From the NCBI GenBank assembly GCA_903835005.1, contig CAILLK010000120.1, positions 1 to 51,149 of the forward strand: a stretch of DNA of 51,149 nucleotides, given 5' to 3'. Source of the DNA: an uncultured Bacteroidota bacterium. Lineage in GTDB: Bacteria; Bacteroidota; Bacteroidia; Chitinophagales; Chitinophagaceae. Shown piece after piece: positions 1 to 8,115 of the stretch. The position numbers were made by a program, and so were the translations under genes. The notes beneath the pieces are model-generated. The model was not told the DNA's origin and made no database searches. It was given only the letters and a program-made list of their open reading frames with translations. Position 1 is the stretch's first letter. Every line of letters begins with the position of its first letter.

Positions 1-2
1 AG

Positions 3-122
3 CGCATCTACAAAGCCCTCGGATATAAACATGTACCCTTCACCCGAAAAAAATTTGTAGTCCCCCCTGCCGAAATCCGAAAGACACAACTACCTGATAA
101 TGACATTGGATTATCTGGGTAG
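3..122 (+). CDS. C-terminal end of an unidentified protein (5' truncated)
   Basis: An open frame enters from the left edge and runs for 39 codons to a TAG at 120-122. The residues begin RIYKALGYKHVPFTRKKF and end LPDNDIGLSG. The start of this piece, an I-Y-x-x-L-G-Y/F-x-x-V-P pattern, resembles the last strand of GNAT acetyltransferases, but too little is visible to assign a family. It reads in the same direction as gldC, with 75 nt between them. The reverse-strand frame over this stretch has no recognisable content. Confidence 0.4.
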   Translation, partial: RIYKALGYKHVPFTRKKFVVPPAEIRKTQLPDNDIGLSG

Positions 123-197
123 TACGCAATGTGGGTTAAAAATGAAAGCATTGATATATAAATTGAAAAATGAGACGCAACATTGTATTTTTGCTCG

Positions 198-542
198 ATG
201 AAATCCAACATAACCGTACAGGTAGAACTGGCAGAAGATAATATGCCTGAAAATATAGCCTGGATAGCACCAGATGGCGGTGTAAAAGACTGGCAAAACT
301 CCAAAGCCATGCTTATGGGCTTCTGGAACGGGGAAGCTAAAGAAGCTGCAAGAATAGATTTATGGACCACCAAAATGCTGGTCAATGAAATGAATGATTT
401 TTATTTCCAGACCTTTATGGGAATGGCTGACACTTATCACCGCGCCACTAAAAATGATGCGCTTTGTGATGAACTGAAGGCTTTTGCAAAAAGTTTCCAC
501 AATAAGGCAAATGCTGCGCTGGAGACCGGCGAAAACCAATAA
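198..542 (+). CDS. gldC: Gliding motility protein GldC
   Basis: The 114-residue product matches the small cytoplasmic GldC family. It has an N-terminal stretch ITVQVELAEDNMPENIAWIA, a central RIDLWTTKMLVNEMNDF and a helical C-terminal end. GldC is known from Flavobacterium as a gliding accessory protein encoded next to gldB, with no enzymatic activity established. I chose the ATG at 198 over the in-frame TTG at 183, because the family begins a few residues before the ITVQVEL strand. No gldB is visible here; the preceding fragment does not look like it. gldC together with porQ and the sorting-domain proteins indicates a T9SS/gliding-type Bacteroidota. Confidence 0.85.
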   Translation: MKSNITVQVELAEDNMPENIAWIAPDGGVKDWQNSKAMLMGFWNGEAKEAARIDLWTTKMLVNEMNDFYFQTFMGMADTYHRATKNDALCDELKAFAKSFHNKANAALETGENQ

Positions 543-574
543 AAAAACAAATTCCAAACTCCAAACTCCAATAT

Positions 575-1027
575 ATGGCTCTCGAAGAAAAAGTAATGGA
601 AGAACTGAAGAACGCCATGCGTGCCAAAGATGAAGCAGCACTGCGTTCGCTCCGCGCCATTAAGGCCGCGATTATAATTGAAAAAACTTCGGAAGGTGCG
701 AGTGGCGCCATCAGTGAAGCTACCGAAATAAAGATGCTGCAGAAGCTTGCCAAGCAACGCCGCGATTCGCTGGAAATATTTGAGAAGCAAAACCGCGAAG
801 ATCTTGCGGTTAAGGAAAGAGAAGAGCTGGCTATAATAGAAAAATTCCTGCCTAAACAGATGAGCCCTGATGAACTGCGTGCTGAACTGCAGGCCATCAT
901 TAGCCAGACCGGCGCCAAATCGCCTGCCGATATGGGCAAAGTGATGGGCGTAGCCAGCAAGCAGCTTGCAGGCAAAATAGATGGCAAGGCAATATCGGAT
1001 ATGGTGAAACAACTTTTGGCTCAATAA
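575..1027 (+). CDS. GatB/YqeY domain-containing protein
   Basis: The product is 150 residues, the full length for stand-alone YqeY proteins. It begins MALEEKVMEELKNAMRAKDE and contains the family-typical LRAIKAAIIIEKT near residue 25 and FLPKQMSPDEL near residue 90. The end is the helical GKVMGVASKQLAGKIDG region that resembles the tRNA-binding tail of GatB. The protein is cytoplasmic, and its exact role is not established in the family. It lies 32 nt after gldC on the same strand and is followed by a strong terminator, so the two may form one transcript. Confidence 0.88.
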   Translation: MALEEKVMEELKNAMRAKDEAALRSLRAIKAAIIIEKTSEGASGAISEATEIKMLQKLAKQRRDSLEIFEKQNREDLAVKEREELAIIEKFLPKQMSPDELRAELQAIISQTGAKSPADMGKVMGVASKQLAGKIDGKAISDMVKQLLAQ

Positions 1028-1052
1028 TTAACCGGACTATTTTATAATTCCC

Positions 1053-1090
1053 AGGTGTGCCACACCTCTGAGGGGTGGCACACCTTTTTT
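1053..1090 (+). terminator. Intrinsic terminator after the YqeY-like gene
   Basis: An 11-bp perfect stem (1053-1063 with 1075-1085) encloses a short loop and is followed by a run of six T (1085-1090). It lies 25 nt past the stop codon. The form is that of a classical rho-independent terminator, closing the gldC/YqeY unit before cvpA. Confidence 0.9.
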
Positions 1091-1166
1091 GTTGTAATCA
1101 AACTATTTTTCTCCAGGATGATTACTTACAACTTTAGACTAAATACTCAAGACTAATTACTGAACC

Positions 1167-1721
1167 ATGATCCTTGATGTAATCGGAATTATCCTTATTG
1201 TCCTGTTTTTCATCAGGGGTTATATGAAGGGGTTCGTCCTGGCGGCGTTTTCTGTACTGGCCATACTGCTGGGTATTATCTGTGCTTTAAAGTTGTCCCA
1301 GTCATTCGCAGCCTGGATGCTGGCAAAGGGTTATGTTTCTTCGGGTTGGGTGCAGGTGATCAGTTATGTACTGTTATTTATAGTTGTTGTGATTATTGTC
1401 CGGCTGATAGGCAAGCTGATTGAAAAAGCAGTTGAGACCTTAATGCTGGGAATTGTAAACAGGCTCATCGGAGGACTGATGTATGCCTTTATGGGAGCTG
1501 TGCTGTGGAGTTCATTACTGTGGATAGGAAGCCGCATGCACATCATTACTCCCGAAACAATCGCGGCTTCGCACACCTATACAAAGTTATCGCTGCTGGC
1601 ACCGTGGTTCTTTGAGCAGGTAGGTAAATTGTTGCCATTTGCCAGGGATACTTTCAGTAACCTGGAACATTTTTTTGATACCATCAATCAGAAAATACCG
1701 GATCATGTGGGCGCTCATTGA
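1167..1721 (+). CDS. cvpA: CvpA family membrane protein
   Basis: The 184-residue protein has four hydrophobic segments, at roughly residues 3-16, 24-46, 62-84 and 100-120. The order and the opening ILDVIGIILIVLFFIRGYMK are those of the CvpA (colicin V production) family, whose members have an N-terminal motif D-hydrophobic-I...RGY-KGF. It is an inner-membrane protein; a role in envelope homeostasis has been reported for proteobacterial members. The 3' end overlaps the next gene by 17 nt, so the two are probably cotranscribed and translationally coupled. Confidence 0.88.
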   Translation: MILDVIGIILIVLFFIRGYMKGFVLAAFSVLAILLGIICALKLSQSFAAWMLAKGYVSSGWVQVISYVLLFIVVVIIVRLIGKLIEKAVETLMLGIVNRLIGGLMYAFMGAVLWSSLLWIGSRMHIITPETIAASHTYTKLSLLAPWFFEQVGKLLPFARDTFSNLEHFFDTINQKIPDHVGAH

Positions 1722-2271
1722 TAATTACGATTCGTTCACCTATATATTGCTGCATTATCTGCTGCAAACCGGTAATGAATGCGCAGTATACCGTAATGAT
1801 GAAATTACAATCCGGCAGTTAATTAATTTCAACCCATCCCGGATCATTATTTCCCCCGGCCCCGAAACTCCCTTGCAGGCAGGTATTACTATGCAGGTCA
1901 TTGATCATTTCCATAAGCATACACCGATACTTGGTGTATGCCTCGGCCACCAGGCATTAGGCATGTATTTTGGTGCAAAGCTGATCCATGCTGCTTATCC
2001 TATGCATGGCAAAACCAGTGAAGTGCATCATAACAGCCATCCTTTATTTCAGGGCATTCCATCTCCGTTTACTGCCATGAGGTATCATTCTCTCGCCGTT
2101 GATGATTTTGAAAATACGGGTCTTGAAGCCATAGCACATACCGGCGATGGAACAATTATGGCGCTGACGCATAACCAATATTCCTGCACAGGAGTGCAAT
2201 TCCATCCTGAATCTGTGGGTACGGAATATGGATTGCAGCTGTTGAAGAACTGGGCGGAAATAAGATTATAA
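1705..2271 (+). CDS. pabA: Aminodeoxychorismate/anthranilate synthase component II (glutamine amidotransferase)
   Basis: This is a class I glutamine amidotransferase of 188 residues, the usual PabA/TrpG length. The N-terminus MWALIDNYDSFTY is the family signature. The nucleophile Cys lies in GVCLGHQA near residue 77, and the His-Glu pair is in FHPESVGTE near the C-terminus. The subunit supplies ammonia to the chorismate-using component I for folate or tryptophan precursors. Sequence alone does not separate PabA from TrpG, and no component I gene is in the window. The ATG at 1705 is chosen because the family starts there; it lies inside the end of cvpA. An upstream ATG at 1639 would add 22 unrelated residues. 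Confidence 0.88.
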   Translation: MWALIDNYDSFTYILLHYLLQTGNECAVYRNDEITIRQLINFNPSRIIISPGPETPLQAGITMQVIDHFHKHTPILGVCLGHQALGMYFGAKLIHAAYPMHGKTSEVHHNSHPLFQGIPSPFTAMRYHSLAVDDFENTGLEAIAHTGDGTIMALTHNQYSCTGVQFHPESVGTEYGLQLLKNWAEIRL

Positions 2272-2318
2272 ATTTCAGCCGATAACCAAATTTTGTAATT
2301 GCGCATCAACCATCCGTT

Positions 2319-2474
2319 ATGCAGTATACTTATAAAATACACTTGCATAAAGGACCCAAAGGTGAGTAAATTGTTACATTACCTGCTTTGCCAGGTTGAA
2401 TTACTTATGGAGAGGAAATTGTTGAGGCTATGATTATGGCGAAAGAAGAGTTAGAATTTTTTATAGAAGTGTAG
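2319..2474 (+). pseudogene. HicB-like antitoxin remnant with two in-frame stops
   Basis: One continuous frame reads MQYTYKIHLHKGPKGE, stop, IVTLPALPG, stop, ITYGEEIVEAMIMAKEELEF and then a TAG. This follows the HicB/UPF0150 fold pattern closely: a first strand with charged loop, V-T-x-PALPG-C-x-T-x-G, then a helix EE-xx-EAxxxAKEAIE. The first stop is TAA at 2367-2369. The second is TGA at 2397-2399, exactly where HicB has the Cys of PALPGC. Readthrough or recoding of TGA is not supported, because the TAA also interrupts the frame. No HicA-like toxin is next to it. Confidence 0.6.
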
Positions 2475-2577
2475 CTGACAATAATATCCACACGGAATTT
2501 GATTTCCGTAAATTTTTCAATAATTGAAGTGCATGAATTGGTTTGCCTGTGCTTGTCAGGTAGTAGAGAACCAGCTT

Positions 2578-3090
2578 TTATTTATGTATATACAGTGTAT
2601 CCGGGACGATGCCTGTGGGTGGTGGCGCAGAGTAGCCGGTGTCAGTATAAACAACTGTGCTGTCATTAATCAGTGCCGATACTATCCTGTTAAGACAAAC
2701 CCCGCCCGAATTGCCGGATACAAAAGCATAGTTTCTTCCGGTTTGGGTAATATGGCTTATAGTATAGGTTTTATTAATTCCAGGAAGTTTCAAACTGTAA
2801 TCATATTTAGCCGTCAATGGGCCGTAGGTAGTATTTAATTGGAATGTATCATTTCCGGTGACGTTTAACTGGAATAACTGAGAGTCAATAACGCTATCGA
2901 ATAGATTATCCTGTTTGTATTTGTATACCATACCATAAGTGAAATCTGAAGCATTAAAGCCAGCTCCATAAAGGTATATGGTGCCATCGTAACATAAAGC
3001 TTCTCTGTTATGAGGCCCAGGGCATGATGAAAGCAAAATCATCATGCCAAAACACGGTAGCATTATTATTTTTTTCAGCAGATATTTCAT
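2578..3090 (-). CDS. Hypothetical lipoprotein
   Basis: The 170-residue product starts MKYLLKKIIMLPCFGMMILL followed by SSCPGP, a lipoprotein signal with the lipobox Cys at about residue 23. The remainder is polar and strand-rich, with several Thr/Asn/Tyr stretches and Cys at about residues 33 and 132. I recognise no family. It is expected in the periplasmic face of the outer or inner membrane. It is transcribed on the reverse strand, as is porQ upstream of it, with a 49-nt gap. Confidence 0.6.
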   Translation of the reverse strand: MKYLLKKIIMLPCFGMMILLSSCPGPHNREALCYDGTIYLYGAGFNASDFTYGMVYKYKQDNLFDSVIDSQLFQLNVTGNDTFQLNTTYGPLTAKYDYSLKLPGINKTYTISHITQTGRNYAFVSGNSGGVCLNRIVSALINDSTVVYTDTGYSAPPPTGIVPDTLYIHK

Positions 3091-3139
3091 AACAGCAATG
3101 CTTTAAAGATAAGCAACAAAAAGGCAAAGGGTATTGATA

Positions 3140-4249
3140 TTATTGCCAGTCCTCATATTCCGCATTCCATTTTGCTTTTTCGCCCCATTGTCCCAGTCCA
3201 AACAATTTATTGAGCGCCATGGTTATACCTATTTCATTGTAAGGCCCTGAAATATGGTAGTAGGTTCGGGCATAATGTACCTGGAATTTATTCAGGTATA
3301 ATCCCAGTCCGAAAGCGAAGCCGGCAAGGCCAGGATCCGTACTAATGGCCATCTCCCGGCGCTGCAGGTCGTTGTAAGAAACGGTTATTGTCAGTTTTTT
3401 AGCCAGCGAAAGTTCTGCCCCGAAAATGAAGTGACGAAATAACTTATCTGAAAATTGTGATCCGCTGCTCTTTACAGTATCGGTCTGGCCCAGGGAGTTG
3501 GTTCCTACCAGGTCGGCAGGGTTATCGTAGCGTATATCCCATTCATAAAGGTGATGAATAGTCATAAACAACCTCAGTGGCATATGCTTGAACCGCTTGG
3601 ATACACCTAATTGCAGATCGAAAGGCACAGGCTCGGCAGGGGCAGTTGGGTCATATTTTTTGATCATCACACCCATATTTTTGGCGGTTGCGCCAAGGTC
3701 CCAGAGGTTGGAGGTATCGAAATAATTAATGCCTACATCCATAAGTAAAGCTCTGCCACTTGCCTGGTACAGGTCGGAATTGGCTAGTTTCAGATCAGCG
3801 CCATAACGCCAGTTTTCCAGGTATTTGCGCGATGCGCCCACAGTTATTGCATAATCATCGGGATGGAAAGTGCCGTTCTGGTTGCCGTTCTGGTCGGTTT
3901 GGGCAATGCTGCCATAATTAACATACTGCAGGCCGAAGAAAAAGGAGGTATTTATTCTGGCCATATGGTACCCATAGGCCAGGTTGGAGATACTGATACC
4001 ATCATAGAAGTTGTTGTAGTTCAGTTCCAGCTCGTTGTGCAGCCCCGGCCGCATCATGGCAGGGTTTTGCAGTGCCAGAGAAATATCATCAACCGGTGTG
4101 GCAATACTTATACCCCCCATGGCCGATACCAGCGGCGAGTTGCTCATGCGCAGGTATTCAAAAGCAAACTGCCCGCCGGTGATCTGCCCCCGGCACACAG
4201 CACTACCAATAAACAACAGAAGAAATGTTGTAAATTTTAACAATCGCAT
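3140..4249 (-). CDS. porQ: Type IX secretion system protein PorQ
   Basis: The 369-residue product begins with a signal peptide (MRLLKFTTFLLLFIGSAVCR, cleavage near GQ). The mature part opens GGQFAFEYLRMSNSPLVSAM, typical of PorQ and the related PorV-like outer-membrane barrels. Alternating aromatic strands continue to the C-terminus. PorQ is an outer-membrane protein needed for T9SS-dependent secretion and works with the PorU/PorV/PorZ attachment complex. The ATG at 4249 is preferred over the one at 4273, because it places the charged residues directly before the hydrophobic core. It is divergent from ruvB across about 190 nt. The sorting-domain proteins in this window are plausible substrates of the same machinery. 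Confidence 0.78.
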   Translation of the reverse strand: MRLLKFTTFLLLFIGSAVCRGQITGGQFAFEYLRMSNSPLVSAMGGISIATPVDDISLALQNPAMMRPGLHNELELNYNNFYDGISISNLAYGYHMARINTSFFFGLQYVNYGSIAQTDQNGNQNGTFHPDDYAITVGASRKYLENWRYGADLKLANSDLYQASGRALLMDVGINYFDTSNLWDLGATAKNMGVMIKKYDPTAPAEPVPFDLQLGVSKRFKHMPLRLFMTIHHLYEWDIRYDNPADLVGTNSLGQTDTVKSSGSQFSDKLFRHFIFGAELSLAKKLTITVSYNDLQRREMAISTDPGLAGFAFGLGLYLNKFQVHYARTYYHISGPYNEIGITMALNKLFGLGQWGEKAKWNAEYEDWQ

Positions 4250-4436
4250 AGATTTATAACGCCTTGACATCAATATTATTGCTTTTAAAAACCGGAAAAC
4301 AAACCTTAATAGATATCAACCTCAATTTTCAGGTTCAAGTTACCTTCAGGAATACAAAAGTCAGTTATATAGGCCGCAAATCAAAATCATAAAGCATCTT
4401 TCCACCTGTTTATTGGTTTTTCCCTAACTTTAACCG

Positions 4437-5459
4437 ATGTCGAATTCGAACGTAAGGCCAGCTACTGATTTAAGCCCGCAGGAACGGGATTATGAAAATA
4501 CTATCAGGCCCCAGACCATTGCCGACTTCTCGGGGCAGCCCAAGCTCATTGAAAACCTGCGCATTTTCATCAAGGCGGCCAATATGCGTGGCGAATCGCT
4601 CGACCATATCCTGTTTCATGGCCCGCCTGGACTGGGAAAAACAACCCTCTCTCGTATAGTAGCCAATGAACTGGGCGTGGCCATAAAGGAAACCAGCGGC
4701 CCGGTGATAGAAAAACCCGCCGACCTGGCCGGACTGCTCACCAGCCTTGAGGCGCGCGATGTACTGTTTATAGACGAAATACACCGCCTGAGCACCGTAG
4801 TGGAAGAATACCTCTATTCGGCCATGGAGGATTTTAAGATAGATATAATGATAGATTCAGGCCCTTCGGCCAGGTCTATACAACTTACCTTGAATCCGTT
4901 TACTCTTGTTGGTGCCACAACCCGCAGCGGCCTGCTTACAGCCCCATTGCTGTCGCGCTTTGGTATCAAATCGAGGCTGGAATATTATACCGCCGAGGTG
5001 CTGCAGCAGATACTGATCAGGGCTGCCGGTGTGCTCAATGTGCGCATAACAAGTGATGCAGCAGGCGAAATAGCCCGCCGCAGCAGAGGCACTCCCCGTA
5101 TAGCCAATGGACTGCTGCGCCGGATGCGCGACTTTGCACAGGTGCTGGGCACAGGCGTGATAGACCGTGCCATAGTAGAGCATGGCCTCCGTGCGCTGAA
5201 CGTAGATGAAAGCGGCCTGGACGATATGGACAACAAAATACTGGCAACGCTCATAGATAAATTCAAGGGTGGCCCTGCCGGTATCAACAACATAGCCACT
5301 GCGGTAAGCGAAGAAGCCGGGACCATAGAAGAGGTGTACGAACCCTTCCTGATACAAGAGGGCTACATAATGCGCACCCCCCGTGGCCGCGAAGCAACTG
5401 ATAAGGCTTACAAGCATCTTGGGCGCACCAAGGAGAGCTCGCCGGGGACATTGTTTTAG
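4437..5459 (+). CDS. ruvB: Holliday junction branch migration ATPase RuvB
   Basis: The 340-residue protein has the full RuvB layout: Walker [11 protein letters not shown] near residue 62, Walker B DEIHRL near 114, sensor motif GATTRSGLL near 160, and the arginine-finger region RFGI just after. The C-terminal winged helix carries [17 protein letters not shown]. RuvB forms the hexameric motor that drives branch migration with RuvA at recombination intermediates. Neither ruvA nor ruvC is adjacent, which is usual in Bacteroidota. No anomalies were seen. Confidence 0.97.
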   Translation: MSNSNVRPATDLSPQERDYENTIRPQTIADFSGQPKLIENLRIFIKAANMRGESLDHILFHGPPGLGKTTLSRIVANELGVAIKETSGPVIEKPADLAGLLTSLEARDVLFIDEIHRLSTVVEEYLYSAMEDFKIDIMIDSGPSARSIQLTLNPFTLVGATTRSGLLTAPLLSRFGIKSRLEYYTAEVLQQILIRAAGVLNVRITSDAAGEIARRSRGTPRIANGLLRRMRDFAQVLGTGVIDRAIVEHGLRALNVDESGLDDMDNKILATLIDKFKGGPAGINNIATAVSEEAGTIEEVYEPFLIQEGYIMRTPRGREATDKAYKHLGRTKESSPGTLF

Positions 5460-5532
5460 AATGGCATAACATCACCAGGAAAAACAATATGCTTTAATGA
5501 ATATTTCAATAAAATTGCTCAACTTTGTGTTT

Positions 5533-5748
5533 ATGAAAGGGCCGGTAACTATTATTACGCATCCAACCACATCAGAAGAAGTAACTGCTATTAAAGCGCT
5601 TGTGAAAGCGCTTAAAATTAAATTTGAAATCAAAACAAAAGACGAACAACCTTATGACCCGGCTTTTGTAGCAAAGGTTCTTGAAGGAGATTTGGATTTT
5701 GAAACTGGTAACTTCAAGGCCATAAAAACAGAGGATTTATGGAAGTAG
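5533..5748 (+). CDS. Antitoxin of a YoeB-type module (DUF2683-like)
   Basis: The 71-residue protein begins MKGPVTIITHPTTSEEVTAI, followed by a helix ALVKALKIKFEIK and an acidic C-terminal tail ending in EDLWK. The pattern matches the short DUF2683-type antitoxins found before yoeB genes in Bacteroidota. The ATG at 5533 is preferred over 5497, because residues before it (MNISIKLLNFVF) are not part of the family. Its last 10 nt overlap the toxin start (ATGGAAGTAG), a standard translational-coupling arrangement. It probably binds YoeB and autoregulates the pair. Confidence 0.72.
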   Translation: MKGPVTIITHPTTSEEVTAIKALVKALKIKFEIKTKDEQPYDPAFVAKVLEGDLDFETGNFKAIKTEDLWK

Positions 5749-5996
5749 CCTATAGCTCAAAAGCACTGGAAGATATAGACTACTGGAAAGAAACCGACAA
5801 TAAAAAAATACAGGAAAAAATCACCCAATTAATAGAAGACATTCAATCCCATCCCTCTACTGGTATTGGTAAACCTGAGCCACTCAAACATGCACTTGCC
5901 GGGAAATGGAGTCGCAAAATAGATAAAAAACATCGGGTTATATACGCCATAAAAGTAAATATTCTTTATATTTATTCACTAAAAAAACATTATTAG
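5739..5996 (+). CDS. yoeB: Txe/YoeB family mRNA interferase toxin
   Basis: The 85-residue product carries the YoeB signature GIGKPEPLKHALAGKWSRKI and then HRVIYAI, with the C-terminal SLKKHY. In YoeB the conserved Glu of KPEPLK, the Arg of the WSRR/K segment and the C-terminal His-Tyr form the ribosome-dependent RNase site. All of these are present, so the toxin looks intact. It overlaps its antitoxin by 10 nt. There is no hairpin directly after it. Confidence 0.9.
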   Translation: MEVAYSSKALEDIDYWKETDNKKIQEKITQLIEDIQSHPSTGIGKPEPLKHALAGKWSRKIDKKHRVIYAIKVNILYIYSLKKHY

Positions 5997-6087
5997 ATTT
6001 AATTTTCTGAGTTAATTCATATTTGGTCTTTGGGTTCAGTTTTTATTACTGGATCTATTGCAAATAGCACTTTAAATTAGCTGCTTT

Positions 6088-7620
6088 TTATCTCATAGGT
6101 ATCACTACCACCTTTTCATTATACCTGCTGCCCGCATCATCAGTTATGCTCACATTATATACTCCGGCAGGCAGGGCCACTACATTTAAAGTTTGCTGCT
6201 GGCCGGCGCCGCGGAGGGTTTGCACTGCTTCGCCCAGCATGTTCCGGAGGGTTATTGTATAGGGTTGGGTGAGGGTGGTTTTTATGGTAAGTTCTTCGGT
6301 GGCGGGGTTGGGGAAGATTTGACATCGTGGTTGTATTTCTATATTGTCTACTTTAACTGTATGCAAAGTTCCGCAAGAGATAGCATTGATATTTGTATAG
6401 GTCAATCCATTAAGAAAGCTCAAAATGCAATCATCATCAAAATAAGCATTGTGAGTTTCGCCTATCCCCAATTTATAAAATACAGGTGCGGGACCTTCAC
6501 CATAAAGTGAATAATCTATGTACTCCACAGCATATGCTGGACTCAGGCTACATTGGCTGGTGTCGTACGGAAAGTAAAAAACATAATTTGATATGTGTGT
6601 ATTTTCTTCCGGTATTAAAGTAGTGTCGGCTATAGAATAAACTGTATCATAAAAGATATAAGTCCCGTCATTAAGAATCAAGGCACAAGGATCGTCATAG
6701 TAGAGGCAAAGATCCGTACGGTAAGGACATGAATAATGTACCCCACTTAAAGTATAATTCACAGATCTTCCTGAAACTATCTTATTAATAACAGTGTCTA
6801 AAATATAGTCAGTATAATCGGAGTAGGAGGGATAGGCTAAAACTTCGTGATAAGATTCAATAATATCACCTACATTCCAATTGTGCAGTTGCTGGTCATT
6901 TGGATTAATAAAGTCAACTAATGAAAACCGGGTTATGTTTGTTGCAGGAGGTAAGCCTCCAAAGGTATTGATACTATTATAATTCAATGTTGATCTGTCT
7001 AAAAAGAAATCTAGTCCAGGCCTGTAAGTCGAATCAGGCTTATGATATGGGAAAGTATATAAATCAAAGATCTGAATAAAGCCATTATTCTTGCTGAGAA
7101 TAATATTAAAACTATCTAAGGGATCAGATGAAACAATTCCAGCAGGATTCTTAGCAGTTATCATAATTGTTTTGATTGAATCAAGAGTACCTAAAACAGT
7201 CATAGTATCACCAGAAAGCATTGTCGCCTCATAGTAAAGTGTACTGGTATCCTGGTAAAACACCCAGGTATCACCTGGATTGGCTTTTGTTTTGATTATA
7301 ACTGAATCATTCCAATAGCTATCAAACAGGAATGTGCCGTCATTTTTCTGCAATACCCTTTTTCCTAACCAGCTTCCACCAGAAGAATCTAAAGTTGTGC
7401 TACTTACAATCCCACCTGGATTGTACGCCCCTCTGGGCGTATGAAACGGATAATAAACAGTAGTATCGCCCATAGTCCTCACCGAGTCTATCCTGATTCC
7501 CCGCAGGTAGCCATTGCCATTAATGAAATAATGCTTCACACCGGCCTGGAGGCATTGGTAATTCTGGCTGTATCCGGCAAATGGGAGGGACAATAACAGA
7601 GCAAGTACTATTTTTTTCAT
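6088..7620 (-). CDS. Secreted protein with T9SS type A sorting domain
   Basis: The 510-residue product starts with a signal peptide MKKIVLALLLSLPFAGYSQ. The C-terminal ~75 residues (IFPNPATEELTIKTT through NEKVVVIPMR) are a Por-secretion-type sorting domain: the F/Y-PNP opening, a central LRNMLGEAVQ strand, and LPAGVYNVSI near the end. The middle of about 410 residues is rich in Tyr, Asp and Thr, and I do not recognise a family. The protein is expected to leave the cell through T9SS and be surface-attached. The start at 7620 is preferred over 7677, because it begins directly at the signal peptide. Confidence 0.78.
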   Translation of the reverse strand: MKKIVLALLLSLPFAGYSQNYQCLQAGVKHYFINGNGYLRGIRIDSVRTMGDTTVYYPFHTPRGAYNPGGIVSSTTLDSSGGSWLGKRVLQKNDGTFLFDSYWNDSVIIKTKANPGDTWVFYQDTSTLYYEATMLSGDTMTVLGTLDSIKTIMITAKNPAGIVSSDPLDSFNIILSKNNGFIQIFDLYTFPYHKPDSTYRPGLDFFLDRSTLNYNSINTFGGLPPATNITRFSLVDFINPNDQQLHNWNVGDIIESYHEVLAYPSYSDYTDYILDTVINKIVSGRSVNYTLSGVHYSCPYRTDLCLYYDDPCALILNDGTYIFYDTVYSIADTTLIPEENTHISNYVFYFPYDTSQCSLSPAYAVEYIDYSLYGEGPAPVFYKLGIGETHNAYFDDDCILSFLNGLTYTNINAISCGTLHTVKVDNIEIQPRCQIFPNPATEELTIKTTLTQPYTITLRNMLGEAVQTLRGAGQQQTLNVVALPAGVYNVSITDDAGSRYNEKVVVIPMR

Positions 7621-7694
7621 TGCTATGGTTTTGATATAAAATGTATATAACAAAAACCATGCCGGATATTTAATCACTCAAGCTTTGGGCTAAT

Positions 7695-8003
7695 TTACTT
7701 CCTTTCTATTTTCAGTGAGCGCAGCATATCGTCCGTTAGTGCATCGGTATAGATGCCTGCACCATTTACCAGGATCCCTTTCAATGTATGTTTATGATCT
7801 GATATAGCATATACTGTTGCCTCATCTGCAGGGTCGGTCTCGCCTTCAAAACGGTATACTTTGTCTATAACAAACTCATCATGATTGAGTTTGAAAAGAC
7901 TTTCCTTGCATTCGAGGCAATTTTCCTGCAAATTAAAATCCTCGGTATAACCTTCCTTTCTCAGCAGGTTGATAACCTCCGATACTGTTGTCATTGGTTC
8001 CAT
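7695..8003 (-). CDS. Small conserved Bacteroidota protein (often named PRPP synthetase)
   Basis: The 102-residue product contains TVSEVINLLRKEGYTEDFNL, a Cys pair in ENCLEC, and DPADEATVYAIS followed by LKGILVNGAGIYTD. Closely similar short proteins in Bacteroidota are commonly labelled phosphoribosylpyrophosphate synthetase. At this length it has none of the catalytic parts of that enzyme, so the name should not be taken as function. The ATG at 7994 is an alternative start (MTTVSEV). It is cytoplasmic with no membrane segments, and stands alone between two T9SS cargo genes. Confidence 0.7.
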   Translation of the reverse strand: MEPMTTVSEVINLLRKEGYTEDFNLQENCLECKESLFKLNHDEFVIDKVYRFEGETDPADEATVYAISDHKHTLKGILVNGAGIYTDALTDDMLRSLKIERK

Positions 8004-8067
8004 ATTGTAAAGTTAGTTTATTTGGCCGGTAAAAATAAACAGGTGCAAAATGTATCAATTGCGCACA

Positions 8068-8095
8068 TAAAAATACCCCGGCTATGCCAGGGTAT
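8068..8095 (-). terminator. Intrinsic terminator of the large T9SS cargo gene
   Basis: The inverted repeat 8073-8082/8086-8095 has one mismatch. On the reverse strand it is followed by a T run (A run at 8068-8073 on the forward strand). It lies about 20 nt beyond the stop codon of the gene ending at 8116. Confidence 0.75.
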
Positions 8096-8115
8096 CAAAT
8101 TTATTATCCTTATCC

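Noticed and set aside
437..1024. Long reverse-strand frames over the gldC and YqeY-like genes
   Set aside because: They are opposite two recognised genes and translate to Phe/Ser-rich sequence without family likeness.
2397..2399. TGA at the HicB Cys position as a selenocysteine or recoded codon
   Set aside because: A TAA also interrupts the same frame 10 codons earlier, so simple decay explains both.
2524..2838. A 104-codon forward frame
   Set aside because: It is opposite the lipoprotein gene, whose signal and lipobox are convincing; the forward translation shows nothing.
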